Source: Hymenobacter terrenus | Lineage (GTDB): Bacteria; Bacteroidota; Bacteroidia; Cytophagales; Hymenobacteraceae | Length of the DNA stretch: 64,000 bases | Assembly: GCF_000972495.1 (NCBI RefSeq) | Contig: NZ_LATM01000006.1 | Span: 62,001-126,000 of the forward strand | Direction of reading: 5' to 3' | Shown here: positions 35,426 through 44,107 of the stretch, in pieces | How positions within the stretch are numbered: the stretch's first letter is position 1 | Layout of the letters: every line of letters begins with the position of its first letter | Program-made: the position numbers and the translations under genes | Notes under the pieces: model-generated | Databases searched by the model: none | What the model was told of the DNA's origin: nothing | The model's input: only the letters and a program-made list of their open reading frames with translations

Positions 35426-35689
35426 CTACCGGCGCTTTTTGGCTGATTTGGCCGGAGTTTTTGCCCGCGCCTGCTGGGCCAGTTTGGCTTCCTGCTCAGC
35501 AATTTTTGCTGCCACTCGCTCCTGCTGCCGCCAGTACAGCAAGGGCATCCAGCAGAGCATCGACACCATGAAAATCCAATAGTTAGCAGCTAAGTCGTTG
35601 AACAGAACCGTCTGATAAACACCAATGACCAGCGCCACCACGCCCACGGCGAAAAGGACAGTACGCAACAGGGATTTGTCGAAAGTCAT
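35426..35689 (-). CDS. Small two-helix membrane protein, function unknown
   Basis: An 87-residue protein: helix 1 (VLFAVGVVALVIGVYQTVLF), a short loop, helix 2 (YWIFMVSMLCWMPLLYW), then a basic Ala/Lys/Gln tail ending KSAKKRR. No domain assigned. Its direction and place between lptC and the PPIase suggest a member of the envelope-biogenesis run. Confidence 0.65.
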   Translation of the reverse strand: MTFDKSLLRTVLFAVGVVALVIGVYQTVLFNDLAANYWIFMVSMLCWMPLLYWRQQERVAAKIAEQEAKLAQQARAKTPAKSAKKRR

Positions 35690-35841
35690 GGGGAGTAGCG
35701 TTAGGAAATACGTCAGTCAGCCTTGTTGAAATCTCTCTTTCGAAGAAGGAATAGATGCAAGCTAATGACTCAGCTTACTGCGGCCTGCGGGCAGCTCACA
35801 AGCTTAACCGGATATCACTCCTACCCTTCCGAACAACGGCT

Positions 35842-36408
35842 TTAGGGCACTGGGGTAGTTGACGGAGCCGCAAAAATTCCCCTAGGGCTGGTAATCTTAT
35901 ACCGTGAAAAGTCCTGGTTAGCTGTTAGCCCGTAGCCGGTGAGGTACTCCGTGGGCGTGGTAACCTTCACAAACATGGCCGAATCGGTGTAAATCAGTTG
36001 TTTGTTCTTGTCGAAGAACAGCTCCTCGGTATTCAGGCGCTGTTCCTGCGGCACGTTTACCACCCGCACATCGCCGCGCATGATGTAGAGGTTTTTGGCC
36101 TTATCTGACTTGCCGTATTTGGCTGTCAGCGTATTTACAACCGTCTTCTTTCCATCAGCCGAATAAAATGTGACCATCACACCTTTGGGGTAGATGAAGT
36201 CACCATTTTCAAACTGCTGCTCTAATGGTGCCGTGAGCTGAAACTTGAGCTTGGCCGAGTCACTGACCAGCGTCAGCACGTTAGTCGTCTCCATCAACGG
36301 CCCGGTATAAACCAGCCGAGGCCCGGCGACCTTTTGTTTCTCACAGCCAGCCAGAGCCAGTAGGGCGAGTAATGAACCGCTTCTCGCTACGTGCCTGAGT
36401 CCGTCCAA
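35842..36408 (-). CDS. lptC: LPS export periplasmic protein LptC
   Basis: A 188-residue lipoprotein-like member of the LptC/OstA group. The N-terminus has a lipobox (LLALAGC, C22). The body is a single beta-jellyroll-like domain with SDSAKLKFQLTAPLEQQFENGD, YFYPKG-type turns, GKKTVVNTLTAKYGKSDKAKNLYIMRGDVRVVN and ELFFDKNKQLIYTDSAMFVKV, which match Bacteroidota LptC. In most bacteria LptC is a bitopic inner-membrane protein; the Bacteroidota versions carry a lipobox, as here. It is 45 bp downstream of the FadL-like gene. Confidence 0.88.
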   Translation of the reverse strand: MDGLRHVARSGSLLALLALAGCEKQKVAGPRLVYTGPLMETTNVLTLVSDSAKLKFQLTAPLEQQFENGDFIYPKGVMVTFYSADGKKTVVNTLTAKYGKSDKAKNLYIMRGDVRVVNVPQEQRLNTEELFFDKNKQLIYTDSAMFVKVTTPTEYLTGYGLTANQDFSRYKITSPRGIFAAPSTTPVP

Positions 36409-36453
36409 GGTGTTGAGGTCTTTAAGAATGAAATGCCACCAACCGGATTAGCC

Positions 36454-37782
36454 TTACTGCAAACGCCGCTTGATAAACCAACGGTTGTTAAGCGTAATTC
36501 CTAACTGGCCCCGGATGTAGCTTTCCTGCACGTTGCTGGTTTTAAGGTCAGCATTGAGGATGTCAGTATTGCCACGTATACCATACGTAAAGGCCAAGCT
36601 AAAGGTAGTGGCCTCTAGTGGTGTGGCCGTAGGCAGCGGGAAAGCAAAGCCCCAGCTCACGGACCGGTCGTACAGTGTTTTGCCTCCCGGCTGATACGGC
36701 ATCTGGGCCACATTCAGGCCGGCGCGGTAAGTTACGCGCTTGAAATAATGGTCGATGGAAGTCGGGTCTGGTGTGAGCTCGCCGCCCAAGCCAGCCCGTA
36801 GTGTGTTGCTCAGTTGCGCGTCTGCGGTACCGAAGCTGTTGAATTTTGACCACTCCTGTTGCGACACATCAAGGTTGGCGCTCCAGTTTTTGTCGTTGTC
36901 GAGGCTGATGCCTCCCTGTATGAGGTTGGGCACATAAGTACTGCCCCGGATATCACTAATCGGCGTCGAGGGGCCGGCGGGAGTACCGTCATCAGTGTAC
37001 GTCTGCTCTTTCGTTTGCGTGCGCTGGCCGTTTAGGTCGTGCCCAAAGCTATACACTCCCCCCAGGTTCAAGTTCAAGTCCTTGCCCACTTTTTGCCGGT
37101 AGTGAGCGCCTGCCCGGAAGGCAAAGCCTGAATAGCGAGTATGTGTGAGGTCCACAGAGTTAATAAACCGCTCGGTACTGTTCACGATTTGCACACTCGT
37201 ACCTGCTGTTTCGTCGATTACGCCAAAGACGTAGGAAGCCGTAAATCCTAATGTAAACGCCTTCGTGATCCGAACGCCCTGCCCAAAGTAGGCCTCTGAT
37301 ATACCACCAGTGCCGCGAAGCTGAGTTAGTACATTAGCCTCAGCCGACGGACTATTCACTTTCTGAATCGTATTCGATTCATATTCCACAGAGCTGAGCG
37401 GCTTCAGGCCAATGGCTGCCCCCCATTTTGTGCTCAAGGGTACCGATAGCGCAAAGTACCCAAGGGTAGCACTGCCACTGTTGTTGGAAGCCGTCGCGTT
37501 TTTTATGGTTTTGTACTGGCCGTTGTAGCCCGCTTCAAACGTGGTACGCCCTGTGTAGTAAAGCAAAGCCGGGTTTAGTTCATTCACGTTAACAGCATTA
37601 GGAGCCGCTAACCCTACTCCACCCATGCCCATCTGGCGTACGCCGCCGGTATTCGGGTTGAATTCGCCCAACCCTTTGCGCGAGTATGGCGAGTTACCTA
37701 GTCCCTGTGCCTGTGCGGTCCCCGCCATTAACACTGCCATGCCCGCCAACACCAGACGCGTCATCTCTTTATTCGTCAACAT
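36454..37782 (-). CDS. Outer-membrane beta-barrel protein, FadL/OMPP1-like
   Basis: A 442-residue protein with a signal peptide (LVLAGMAVLMAGTAQAQ). The mature N-terminus GNSPYSRKGLGEFNPNTGGVRQMGMGGVGLA followed by NVNELNPALL is the pattern of Bacteroidota proteins related to the FadL/OMPP1 transporters (plug region then barrel). The remaining residues are alternating strands of about 10-12 residues. The ATG overlaps the 3' end of coaX by 14 bases (37769-37782), implying translational coupling; an ATG six codons later avoids the overlap. Substrate unknown. Confidence 0.8.
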   Translation of the reverse strand: MLTNKEMTRLVLAGMAVLMAGTAQAQGLGNSPYSRKGLGEFNPNTGGVRQMGMGGVGLAAPNAVNVNELNPALLYYTGRTTFEAGYNGQYKTIKNATASNNSGSATLGYFALSVPLSTKWGAAIGLKPLSSVEYESNTIQKVNSPSAEANVLTQLRGTGGISEAYFGQGVRITKAFTLGFTASYVFGVIDETAGTSVQIVNSTERFINSVDLTHTRYSGFAFRAGAHYRQKVGKDLNLNLGGVYSFGHDLNGQRTQTKEQTYTDDGTPAGPSTPISDIRGSTYVPNLIQGGISLDNDKNWSANLDVSQQEWSKFNSFGTADAQLSNTLRAGLGGELTPDPTSIDHYFKRVTYRAGLNVAQMPYQPGGKTLYDRSVSWGFAFPLPTATPLEATTFSLAFTYGIRGNTDILNADLKTSNVQESYIRGQLGITLNNRWFIKRRLQ

Positions 37783-38509
37783 GATAAACTAAAATCCGAT
37801 TTAGGCCGAGCAGCACTAGCTCAGGCACAACAAAGATACGAGCCGGGAGCCGGGCCGCTAGAAAAGCAGCATTGCCCCCCGTGAGTAACACGCCCAGGCC
37901 AGGATAGTGCCCCTGATACTGAGCAATAAAGCCCATGATTTCGGCCACCGTGCCGTTCACTACGCCACTCAGCAGGCTTCCCGTAGTGGAGTCACCCGTG
38001 AGCGAAATCGTTGCATCGGGGGCCGGCAGGTCTAGCAGCGGCAGCCGTCCCGTGAAGGTGTGCAGCGCCCGCAGCCGCATGTGCAGTCCCGGCCCAATGC
38101 TGCCACCATGGTATGTGCCGTCGGCCGTCACTAGGTCACATTTCAACGCCGTACCCGCATCTACAATAAGCGTGTGCTGCCCTGGCCGTAGCCCGGCCGC
38201 TCCTACTGCCGCCGCCAGCCGGTCGGCCCCCAAGGTGTGCGGCGTGGCGTAGGCATTGCGTAAGGGAATGGCGGTATTGGCAGGAGCAAATGTCAGGATT
38301 TCGCCCGGCACTAGTTCTCGCAACTCTTCGGCCTGTAGGGCCGCATCCCCCGCTACTGACGCTACAACGACGTGCTCCGGCGCCCAGCGCCGCACCACTG
38401 CCTGCACCTGTACCGCCGTAAGGCCAGCTGCCATTTCCCGCAAAGCCGAGCCATCAAAGCAACCCGCCTTCACCGCCGTATTCCCAATGTCGAGGGCGAG
38501 CGTACGCAT
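37769..38509 (-). CDS. coaX: Type III pantothenate kinase CoaX
   Basis: A 246-residue ASKHA-fold kinase that phosphorylates pantothenate in the first step of CoA synthesis. Motifs are in order: DIGNTAVKAG (phosphate 1, residues 7-16), GADRLAAA with D96 (residues 94-101), VDAGTALKCDLV with D117, and GGSIGPGLHMRL (135-146). TGGNAAFL near the end is the adenosine motif. The usual DAGTxxTxD is changed to DAGTALKCD. It begins the run coaX-FadL-like-lptC-87 aa-PPIase-TPR, an arrangement seen in other Bacteroidota. Confidence 0.93.
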   Translation of the reverse strand: MRTLALDIGNTAVKAGCFDGSALREMAAGLTAVQVQAVVRRWAPEHVVVASVAGDAALQAEELRELVPGEILTFAPANTAIPLRNAYATPHTLGADRLAAAVGAAGLRPGQHTLIVDAGTALKCDLVTADGTYHGGSIGPGLHMRLRALHTFTGRLPLLDLPAPDATISLTGDSTTGSLLSGVVNGTVAEIMGFIAQYQGHYPGLGVLLTGGNAAFLAARLPARIFVVPELVLLGLNRILVYHVDE

Positions 38510-38604
38510 GTTCTATTAAAGCAGCCATAAGGCGTGAAGCAGCAGGAACTGAGAGCGACTGCTGTAAGCCGATTCTCTGTCCTTGCTGCTTTACGTCTCT
38601 CTTT

Positions 38605-40593
38605 TTATAGAAAATACTTCAGTCGAATGACCTCTTGCTCAGTCAGGAAGCGCCACTTGCCACGGGGCAGGTCCTTCTTGGTAAGCCCGGCGTACTGCAC
38701 GCGGTCCAGGGCCACCACTTCGTAGCTGAGGTGCTCGAAGATGCGGCGCACAATGCGGTTCCGGCCAATGTGGATTTCGATGCCCACGAAGTGCGGGTTG
38801 CCGGCCACAACGGCCACATCATCCACTACCGCTTTGCCGTCTTCCAGCTCCACGCCTTCTGCAATCTTGCGCAGGTCGTCCTCAGCCAGCGGCCGGCTTA
38901 GCTCAACCTGGTAGATTTTCTTGTTCTTGTGCGAGGGGTGCGACAGCTTCTGGGCCACTTCGCCATCGTTGGTGAACAGCAGCAGGCCGGTGGTATTCCG
39001 GTCAAGCCGGCCCACGGGAAAAATCCGCTCCTTCGAAGCACTGGCCACCAAGTCCATCACCGTGCGACGGCCTTCAGGGTCCTCCGTCGTGGTGATAAAA
39101 TCCTTGGGCTTGTTCAGTAGCACGTACACCGACTTCTCACGATTGAGGTTGGTTTTGCCATACTGCACCGTGTCGGTGGGCTGCACTTTGTAGCCCATCT
39201 CCGTCACTACCTCACCGTTCACCCGGATTTCGCCGGCGGCAATCAGCGCATCCGCCTCGCGGCGCGAGCAGATGCCCGCATTGGCGATGTAACGGTTCAG
39301 GCGCAGCTCGTCGGTGCCAAAATCATCGTCTTCTTCGCGCCGACGCTTGTTGCCGCGATTTTTGTCGTTTTCGTAGTGCTTGAGGTTTTTGTAGTCGGGA
39401 GCCTCGCCGGGGCGCTCGCCGTAGCGGGGCTTGTCGGCGCGGTTTTCCTGCACCACGGGGCGCGCCGGACGAGGCTTGTCCACGGCGCTGCCGTAGCCAG
39501 TACCCGAGCGGCGCACGCTGCGCTCCTGAGCTTTCAGCGCCTCGCGGCGCTCGGCGAAGCTGCCGGGCGCGGGTGCCCAGCGCTCACTTGGACCGCGCTT
39601 CTCGTAGCTGCCAGGCCGCTCGCCGGTACTGCGACCCGCGCCACCAAACCGGCCCGCATGGGTGGTATCCTCACGCTTGCCAAAAGCGCCGGGGGTGAAC
39701 TTTCGACCAAATGCCGCTTCATCGCCGCGGCGCTCGGCGTCGCCGGGCCGCTCCCGCTCCGTCCCGAAGTCGCGCCGTTCGCCGCGCTCTTCCCGCGGCT
39801 GTGGCGGATTTGCCTCAAACGGCCGCGCCGACCGAATGGGCCGGTTGGGCCCACGCTCTTCGCCGCGCTGGAAATCTTGCGGCTCGCGAGGCGTGCTGCG
39901 TCCAAAGCTACCGCCGCTGTTGCGAGATGCGCTGCCCTCGTTCTGCTCGTAGGGGTTTTGCTTTTGAAACTTGCGGTTACGTTCACCGGGCAGGCCGCGG
40001 GGCACGGCTTTCTCACCTTCGCGGCGGTAAGGCTGCCCACTCCAGTTCTCTTTGGGCTGATATGGACGGATGGGCCGGCTATTGGTCGAAGCCGGGTCAC
40101 GCTGTTCGCCCCGGTCGTTGCCGAAACCGCCGCGTTCACCTCGCTCCGGGCGCTCGGCACTACGGCCGTAGCTCGTGCCGGTACGCTGCTCCTTGCCTAC
40201 GCGGGGCCGGTCGCCCCGGTCAGCGCCGGGACGGAAACTGCCCTGGTCGCGCTGGCCGTATTCTTTATTGCCGAAGCCCTTATTACCAAACCCTTTGTTG
40301 CCAAAGCCGCTGCCACCTTCACGATTGCCAGCACCAGTGCCGTAAGGGCGCTTTTCGCCATCACCAAAGCTGCGCTCCCCGCCGAACGCCCCATTGGTGG
40401 CCGGCCGCCCGAAAGCACCATTCGTAGCCGGCCGGCCATTTCCGGGTCGGGTGGCGTATCCTCCCCGGTCCCGACCAGCGGCCCCACCAGTACCCGGCCG
40501 CTCGTTCTTGCCACTGCCGAAGCCGCCTGGGCCGCCCGCATTACGGCCGCCGCGACGGTCCGCCTTATCTTCTGAAAAATGTTTCTTGCCCAT
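38605..40593 (-). CDS. RsuA/RluB/RluF-family rRNA pseudouridine synthase with very long disordered N-terminus
   Basis: A 662-residue protein. The last 240 residues are a normal RsuA/RluB-like enzyme: S4 RNA-binding domain (LRLNRYIANAGICSRREADALI, then GEIRVNGEVV) and catalytic domain with the aspartate in GRLDRNTTGLLLFTNDG (about D531) and RIVRRIFEHLSYEVVALDRV. The first 420 residues are Arg/Gly/Glu/Pro-rich low complexity with RGG- and ERPG-type steps, probably disordered and RNA-binding. Homologues of this class are typically about 240-300 residues, so most of the length is this extension. The antisense frame of 399 codons at 39376-40575 is a composition artefact of the repeats. Confidence 0.92.
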   Translation of the reverse strand: MGKKHFSEDKADRRGGRNAGGPGGFGSGKNERPGTGGAAGRDRGGYATRPGNGRPATNGAFGRPATNGAFGGERSFGDGEKRPYGTGAGNREGGSGFGNKGFGNKGFGNKEYGQRDQGSFRPGADRGDRPRVGKEQRTGTSYGRSAERPERGERGGFGNDRGEQRDPASTNSRPIRPYQPKENWSGQPYRREGEKAVPRGLPGERNRKFQKQNPYEQNEGSASRNSGGSFGRSTPREPQDFQRGEERGPNRPIRSARPFEANPPQPREERGERRDFGTERERPGDAERRGDEAAFGRKFTPGAFGKREDTTHAGRFGGAGRSTGERPGSYEKRGPSERWAPAPGSFAERREALKAQERSVRRSGTGYGSAVDKPRPARPVVQENRADKPRYGERPGEAPDYKNLKHYENDKNRGNKRRREEDDDFGTDELRLNRYIANAGICSRREADALIAAGEIRVNGEVVTEMGYKVQPTDTVQYGKTNLNREKSVYVLLNKPKDFITTTEDPEGRRTVMDLVASASKERIFPVGRLDRNTTGLLLFTNDGEVAQKLSHPSHKNKKIYQVELSRPLAEDDLRKIAEGVELEDGKAVVDDVAVVAGNPHFVGIEIHIGRNRIVRRIFEHLSYEVVALDRVQYAGLTKKDLPRGKWRFLTEQEVIRLKYFL

Positions 40594-40720
40594 GGGGAGA
40601 AAAGTAATGTGCCGTATCGCTACGGTACGATGAAATTCTGATTATTGATTATTAAACACTAGCTCCCGCCGGATCAAAGCGCGCGAGAGCAGAAATTAGT
40701 CACTCAAGTTAAAAGCAAAA

Positions 40721-40769
40721 GCCCGAACCTGCTAGCCGGCCGCCACAGCGCCGGCCCGCAGGTTCGGGC
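40721..40769 (-). terminator. Terminator of the DksA-like gene
   Basis: Twelve-base outer stem GCCCGAACCTGC (40721-40732) pairing with GCAGGTTCGGGC (40758-40769), with a second inner GCCGGC stem. On the minus strand it is followed by CTTTTGCTTTT. It is 18 bp after the stop of the DksA-like gene. Confidence 0.8.
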
Positions 40770-40787
40770 CTCGGGCCAATGCGCAGA

Positions 40788-41171
40788 CTAGTCGCGCCGC
40801 GCCATTTTGGCCTCAATCGAATGCTGCGTGTGGGGCACGGCGCGCAGGCGTTCCTTCGGAATCAGCTTGCCCGTGCCGATACACACTCCATAGGTGCCGT
40901 TTTTGATGCGGACCTGGGCGTTTTCGAGCTGCTGAATAAACTTCATCTGGCGGGAGGCCAACTGGTTCATGCTTTCCTTCTCAGCCGTATCGGCACCGTC
41001 TTCCAGCACCTTGGCCGATGAAGCCGTGTTGTCAGTTCCCGTGTCGTTGCTGCGGTTCAGGGTCTCCTTAATGAAGGACAACTCCTTGCGGGCCGCCGTC
41101 AGTTTCTCCTGAATAATCTGGTCAAACTCATTCAAGTCCTCCCGGGAATAGCGAATGTTGTCTTCGTTCAT
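40788..41171 (-). CDS. TraR/DksA-family transcription regulator, reduced zinc finger
   Basis: A 127-residue protein: coiled coil (FDQIIQEKLTAARKELSFIKETLNR... QLASRQMKFIQQLENAQVRI), then the DksA C-terminal segment NGTYGVCIGTGKLIPKERLRAVPHTQHSIEAK. Bacteroidota versions keep one or two of the four zinc cysteines; here only one is left (GVC). The start is the ATG after MNEDNIRYS; the frame opens further upstream at 41270 without family features. DksA proteins act through the RNA polymerase secondary channel with (p)ppGpp. Confidence 0.88.
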   Translation of the reverse strand: MNEDNIRYSREDLNEFDQIIQEKLTAARKELSFIKETLNRSNDTGTDNTASSAKVLEDGADTAEKESMNQLASRQMKFIQQLENAQVRIKNGTYGVCIGTGKLIPKERLRAVPHTQHSIEAKMARRD

Positions 41172-41358
41172 TGATTGGGTAAAAAAGGACTGCGGAGCAG
41201 TATTAAGAAATTGCCACGGAACAGCGAACAGGCAACGCCACGGCCTACTAGATGGTTTGGCCGCATTCAAAAGCTTTCACCACCTCTATTTAAAGCCGTT
41301 GCACGCTTGTTTTTGCGGGTGCAAAGTTACGGCCTAAGCGCCGCTTTTCCTTGGTTTG

Positions 41359-41835
41359 CTAAAACCCCAGCATTTGGATAGCCGCCACAGCAGCTTCCAC
41401 GCCCTTATTGCCGTGCTTGCCGCCGGCCCGGTCCCAAGCCTGCTCCAGGGTATTGGTGGTAACGAGCCCAAAAATTACCGGCTTGTTGAACTTTAGTCCT
41501 ACTTGGGTAATGCCCTGTGCCACGGCGTGGCAGATATAGTCGTCATGTTTGGTCTCGCCCTGAATAACGACTCCGAGGCAAATCACGGCGTCCATCTCAT
41601 CGTGCTGCGCCAGAAACTGGGCCCCGAGGGTAAGCTCAAAGCTGCCCGGCACGGTGTTGCGGAAGATATTCTCGGCGGAGGCCCCGTGCTTCAGCAAGGT
41701 GTCGTAGGCACCGGCGCTGAGCACGTCGGTTATCTCGCGGTTCCATTCGGCCACCACGAGTCCGAAACGTTTTGCGCTGATATCAATGAAAGTAGAGGGA
41801 TCGTATTCACTCAGGTTTTGCAGGGAAGTAGCCAT
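41359..41835 (-). CDS. ribH: 6,7-dimethyl-8-ribityllumazine synthase
   Basis: A 158-residue lumazine synthase, the penultimate enzyme of riboflavin synthesis. Hallmarks: FGLVVAEWNREIT (substrate loop), VPGSFELTLGAQFL, CLGVVIQGETKHDDYICHAVAQGI, FGLVTTNTLEQAWDRAGGKHGNKG. The residues for ribityl and phosphate contacts are intact. No other rib gene is near. Confidence 0.97.
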   Translation of the reverse strand: MATSLQNLSEYDPSTFIDISAKRFGLVVAEWNREITDVLSAGAYDTLLKHGASAENIFRNTVPGSFELTLGAQFLAQHDEMDAVICLGVVIQGETKHDDYICHAVAQGITQVGLKFNKPVIFGLVTTNTLEQAWDRAGGKHGNKGVEAAVAAIQMLGF

Positions 41836-41958
41836 AGCGTGGATTTGGTCGATTTTTGAATTTCACGGATTGCTTGAGGTGCAGCCCGGGGTCGTTGCGC
41901 TTTTGTCGATGAACAACTAAAAAGCCGGAGCAGGGTTCTGCTCTTTGAAGTTAAAAAA

Positions 41959-41990
41959 ATTGCGCTCCCCCAAGAATGAGGAAGCGCAAT
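41959..41990 (-). terminator. Weak stem-loop after the TPR gene
   Basis: Eight-base stem ATTGCGCT (41959-41966) with AGCGCAAT (41983-41990) and a 16-base loop, 48 bp beyond the stop at 42038; on the minus strand a T-rich run follows (TTTTTTT at 41958-41952). Confidence 0.55.
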
Positions 41991-42037
41991 CAAAGTATGT
42001 GAAACTGACTTCGGCAGTCAGTTCAATAAGTTCTTTC

Positions 42038-42805
42038 TTATTTCTCCAGCTTGGCTTTGAACTGGCGGGCTTCCGCTACTTCCTGGGCTGCGGGGTATTC
42101 GTTGATGATGCGGTCGTACGCTTTCACGGCGCCTTCGGTATCATTAGCCAATTCACGAGCCGTGGCTTCCTTCATCAGATAACCGGGCGAAAAGTACTCA
42201 TTGGCGTTGTGGTCGGCGGCTTTGGCATAAAGGTCGGCGGCTTCCTTGTGTTTGTTGAGTTCCAGCTGCGCGTCACCCATCAGCGCGTAGGCGCGGCTTT
42301 GCACGAGGTAGTCGTCCGAGCTGAAATCTTCGAGGTAGTCGAGGGCTTCTTTGTATTTCCCTTGCTTTAGCGCCGCCACACCGGCGTAGAAGTTGGCGAG
42401 GTTACCGGCTTTGGTGTTGCCATACTCATTGGCTACGGTGGTCAGGCCGGGTGCTTTGCCATCACCTTTTACGGCCTTGTTCAGCGAGTCAGCTTCCCAG
42501 TGGTTCACGGCGCGGAACATACTGGCCTGGGCTTTCGTGTCCTGCTGGTTGCGCCAAGTGTAGAAGCCAAAGCCCCCTACCACCGCCAGCACCACGGCGG
42601 CCAGGATGCCCAGTAGCAGGTTGCGGTTGTTGCGCACGAAATCCTCCGACTCTGCCAAACGGGCCGCGAGGGCATCCGGGTCTTCCAGCAACGGGTTTTC
42701 GGGCGGCAAATTTTCGGCAGGTGCCAAAGGGTCGGCCGGCACGTTCTGGGTAACTTGCCCCTGGCGGGCCTGCTGGCTCTTGCCAGTGTAGGGTATCTTC
42801 GACAT
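42038..42805 (-). CDS. Membrane-anchored TPR protein, YfgM-like
   Basis: A 255-residue protein. A Pro/Glu-rich cytoplasmic head (residues 1-60) precedes one membrane helix (NLLLGILAAVVLAVVGGFGF, residues 62-84). The rest is periplasmic with TPR-like helices (GNLANFYAGVAALKQGKYKEALDYLEDF; AYALMGDAQLELNKHKEAADLYAKAAD). The architecture matches YfgM-type SecYEG-associated TPR proteins (cytoplasmic head, one span, periplasmic TPR). It is 62 bp after pdhA, in the same direction. Confidence 0.82.
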   Translation of the reverse strand: MSKIPYTGKSQQARQGQVTQNVPADPLAPAENLPPENPLLEDPDALAARLAESEDFVRNNRNLLLGILAAVVLAVVGGFGFYTWRNQQDTKAQASMFRAVNHWEADSLNKAVKGDGKAPGLTTVANEYGNTKAGNLANFYAGVAALKQGKYKEALDYLEDFSSDDYLVQSRAYALMGDAQLELNKHKEAADLYAKAADHNANEYFSPGYLMKEATARELANDTEGAVKAYDRIINEYPAAQEVAEARQFKAKLEK

Positions 42806-42867
42806 TACAGAGAGTATTTCAATAACAGAGCCGGCAAGCAGGCCGAAGGGCCCGAGACCATTTTCAG

Positions 42868-44040
42868 TTAGTCGTGGATGTAGGGATAATCAGCCTGCAC
42901 GTACACGTCCTTGTATAGCTCATCAGGCGTAGGGAAAGGCGAGGTTTCGGCAAATTCCACGGACTCGTTCACCTGAGCTTTAATCTTCTCATCGATGGCT
43001 TCGAGGTCTGCTTCCGTGGCCATGTTGTTGCTAAGGATGGTGTGCCGCACTCCCTCGATGGCATCGCGGTGGCGGTAGTCTTCCAGTTCTTCTTTGGTAC
43101 GGTACTTAGCCGGGTCGCTCATGGAGTGGCCCTTGTAGCGGTAGGTTTTGAATTCGAGCAGCGTAGGGCCATCGCCTTTGCGAGCACGCTCGGCGGCGCG
43201 GGCCACAGCTTCATGAACATCTTCCACGCGCATGCCGTTCACTGGCTCCGACGGCATGTCGTAGCTCAGACCTATTTTATAGAGGTCTGTTACGTTCGAG
43301 GTGCGGGCCACTGACGTGCCCATGGCGTAGCCGTTGTTTTCAATCACGAAGATGACTGGCAGCTTCCACAGCATGGCCATGTTGAAGGCTTCGTGCAGGG
43401 CACCCTGGCGCACCGCGCCGTCGCCCATATAGCAAATGCACAGATTCCCGGTCTTGTTGTATTTCTCGGCAAAGGCAATGCCAGCACCCATAGGCACCTG
43501 GCCACCCACGATGCCGTGGCCACCCATGAAGCCAACTGACTTATCAAACATGTGCATCGAACCGCCCTTGCCTTTTGAGCAGCCAGTAGCCTTTGCGTAT
43601 AGTTCGGCCATCACTGCATTGGGCGAGGTGCCGAGAGCCAGTGGGTGGGCGTGGTCGCGATAAGCGGTGATGTATTTATCGCCGACTTCCAGCGCTGATA
43701 CTGCCCCTGCTACGCAAGCCTCCTGGCCGATGTAGAGGTGACAGAAACCTTTAATCTTTTGCTGGCCGTATAGCTGGCCAGCCTTGTCCTCAAACTTGCG
43801 CATGAGCTGCATTTGCTCATACCAGCGCAGGTAAGTCTCCTTGGGGAAATTTGAGGGGGCTTCAGCCCGCTTCGATACATCGGTACCAGAAGCTGCCATG
43901 GTGGGCGCGTCGGTGCCAGGCAGCACAGGGTCGGGCTGCCCGCCAGTAGTTGCGGCTTTGCCTTTTCCTTTAATGGCGGCAGTGGCACCATTAGATGCTG
44001 TCGTTTTTTTAGAAGCCGCTTTTACTTTCGTATCCGCCAT
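42868..44040 (-). CDS. pdhA: Pyruvate dehydrogenase E1 component, alpha subunit
   Basis: A 390-residue thiamine-diphosphate E1-alpha. The TPP signature is CYMGDGAVRQGALHEAFNMA ending in VIENNGYAMGTS. The phosphorylation-loop equivalent is YRYKGHSMSDPAKYRTKEE. YIGQEACVAGAVSAL and GMGAGIAFAEKY-type segments complete the fold. The first 60 residues are a Lys/Ala/Thr-rich low-complexity extension that ordinary E1-alpha (about 330-340 residues) lacks. The beta subunit and E2 are not in the window. Confidence 0.95.
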   Translation of the reverse strand: MADTKVKAASKKTTASNGATAAIKGKGKAATTGGQPDPVLPGTDAPTMAASGTDVSKRAEAPSNFPKETYLRWYEQMQLMRKFEDKAGQLYGQQKIKGFCHLYIGQEACVAGAVSALEVGDKYITAYRDHAHPLALGTSPNAVMAELYAKATGCSKGKGGSMHMFDKSVGFMGGHGIVGGQVPMGAGIAFAEKYNKTGNLCICYMGDGAVRQGALHEAFNMAMLWKLPVIFVIENNGYAMGTSVARTSNVTDLYKIGLSYDMPSEPVNGMRVEDVHEAVARAAERARKGDGPTLLEFKTYRYKGHSMSDPAKYRTKEELEDYRHRDAIEGVRHTILSNNMATEADLEAIDEKIKAQVNESVEFAETSPFPTPDELYKDVYVQADYPYIHD

Positions 44041-44107
44041 AGCACGTTGAGGTTTTTCGCGTTGGGAGGGCGAAATTACATAAAACTGCTGGCAATACCG
44101 ATACCTT

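Noticed and set aside
39376..40575. 399-codon open frame on the plus strand opposite the pseudouridine synthase
   Set aside because: It is the antisense shadow of the RG-rich low-complexity extension. GC-rich repeats remove stops on the opposite strand, and the peptide is an Ala/Leu/Thr-rich artefact.
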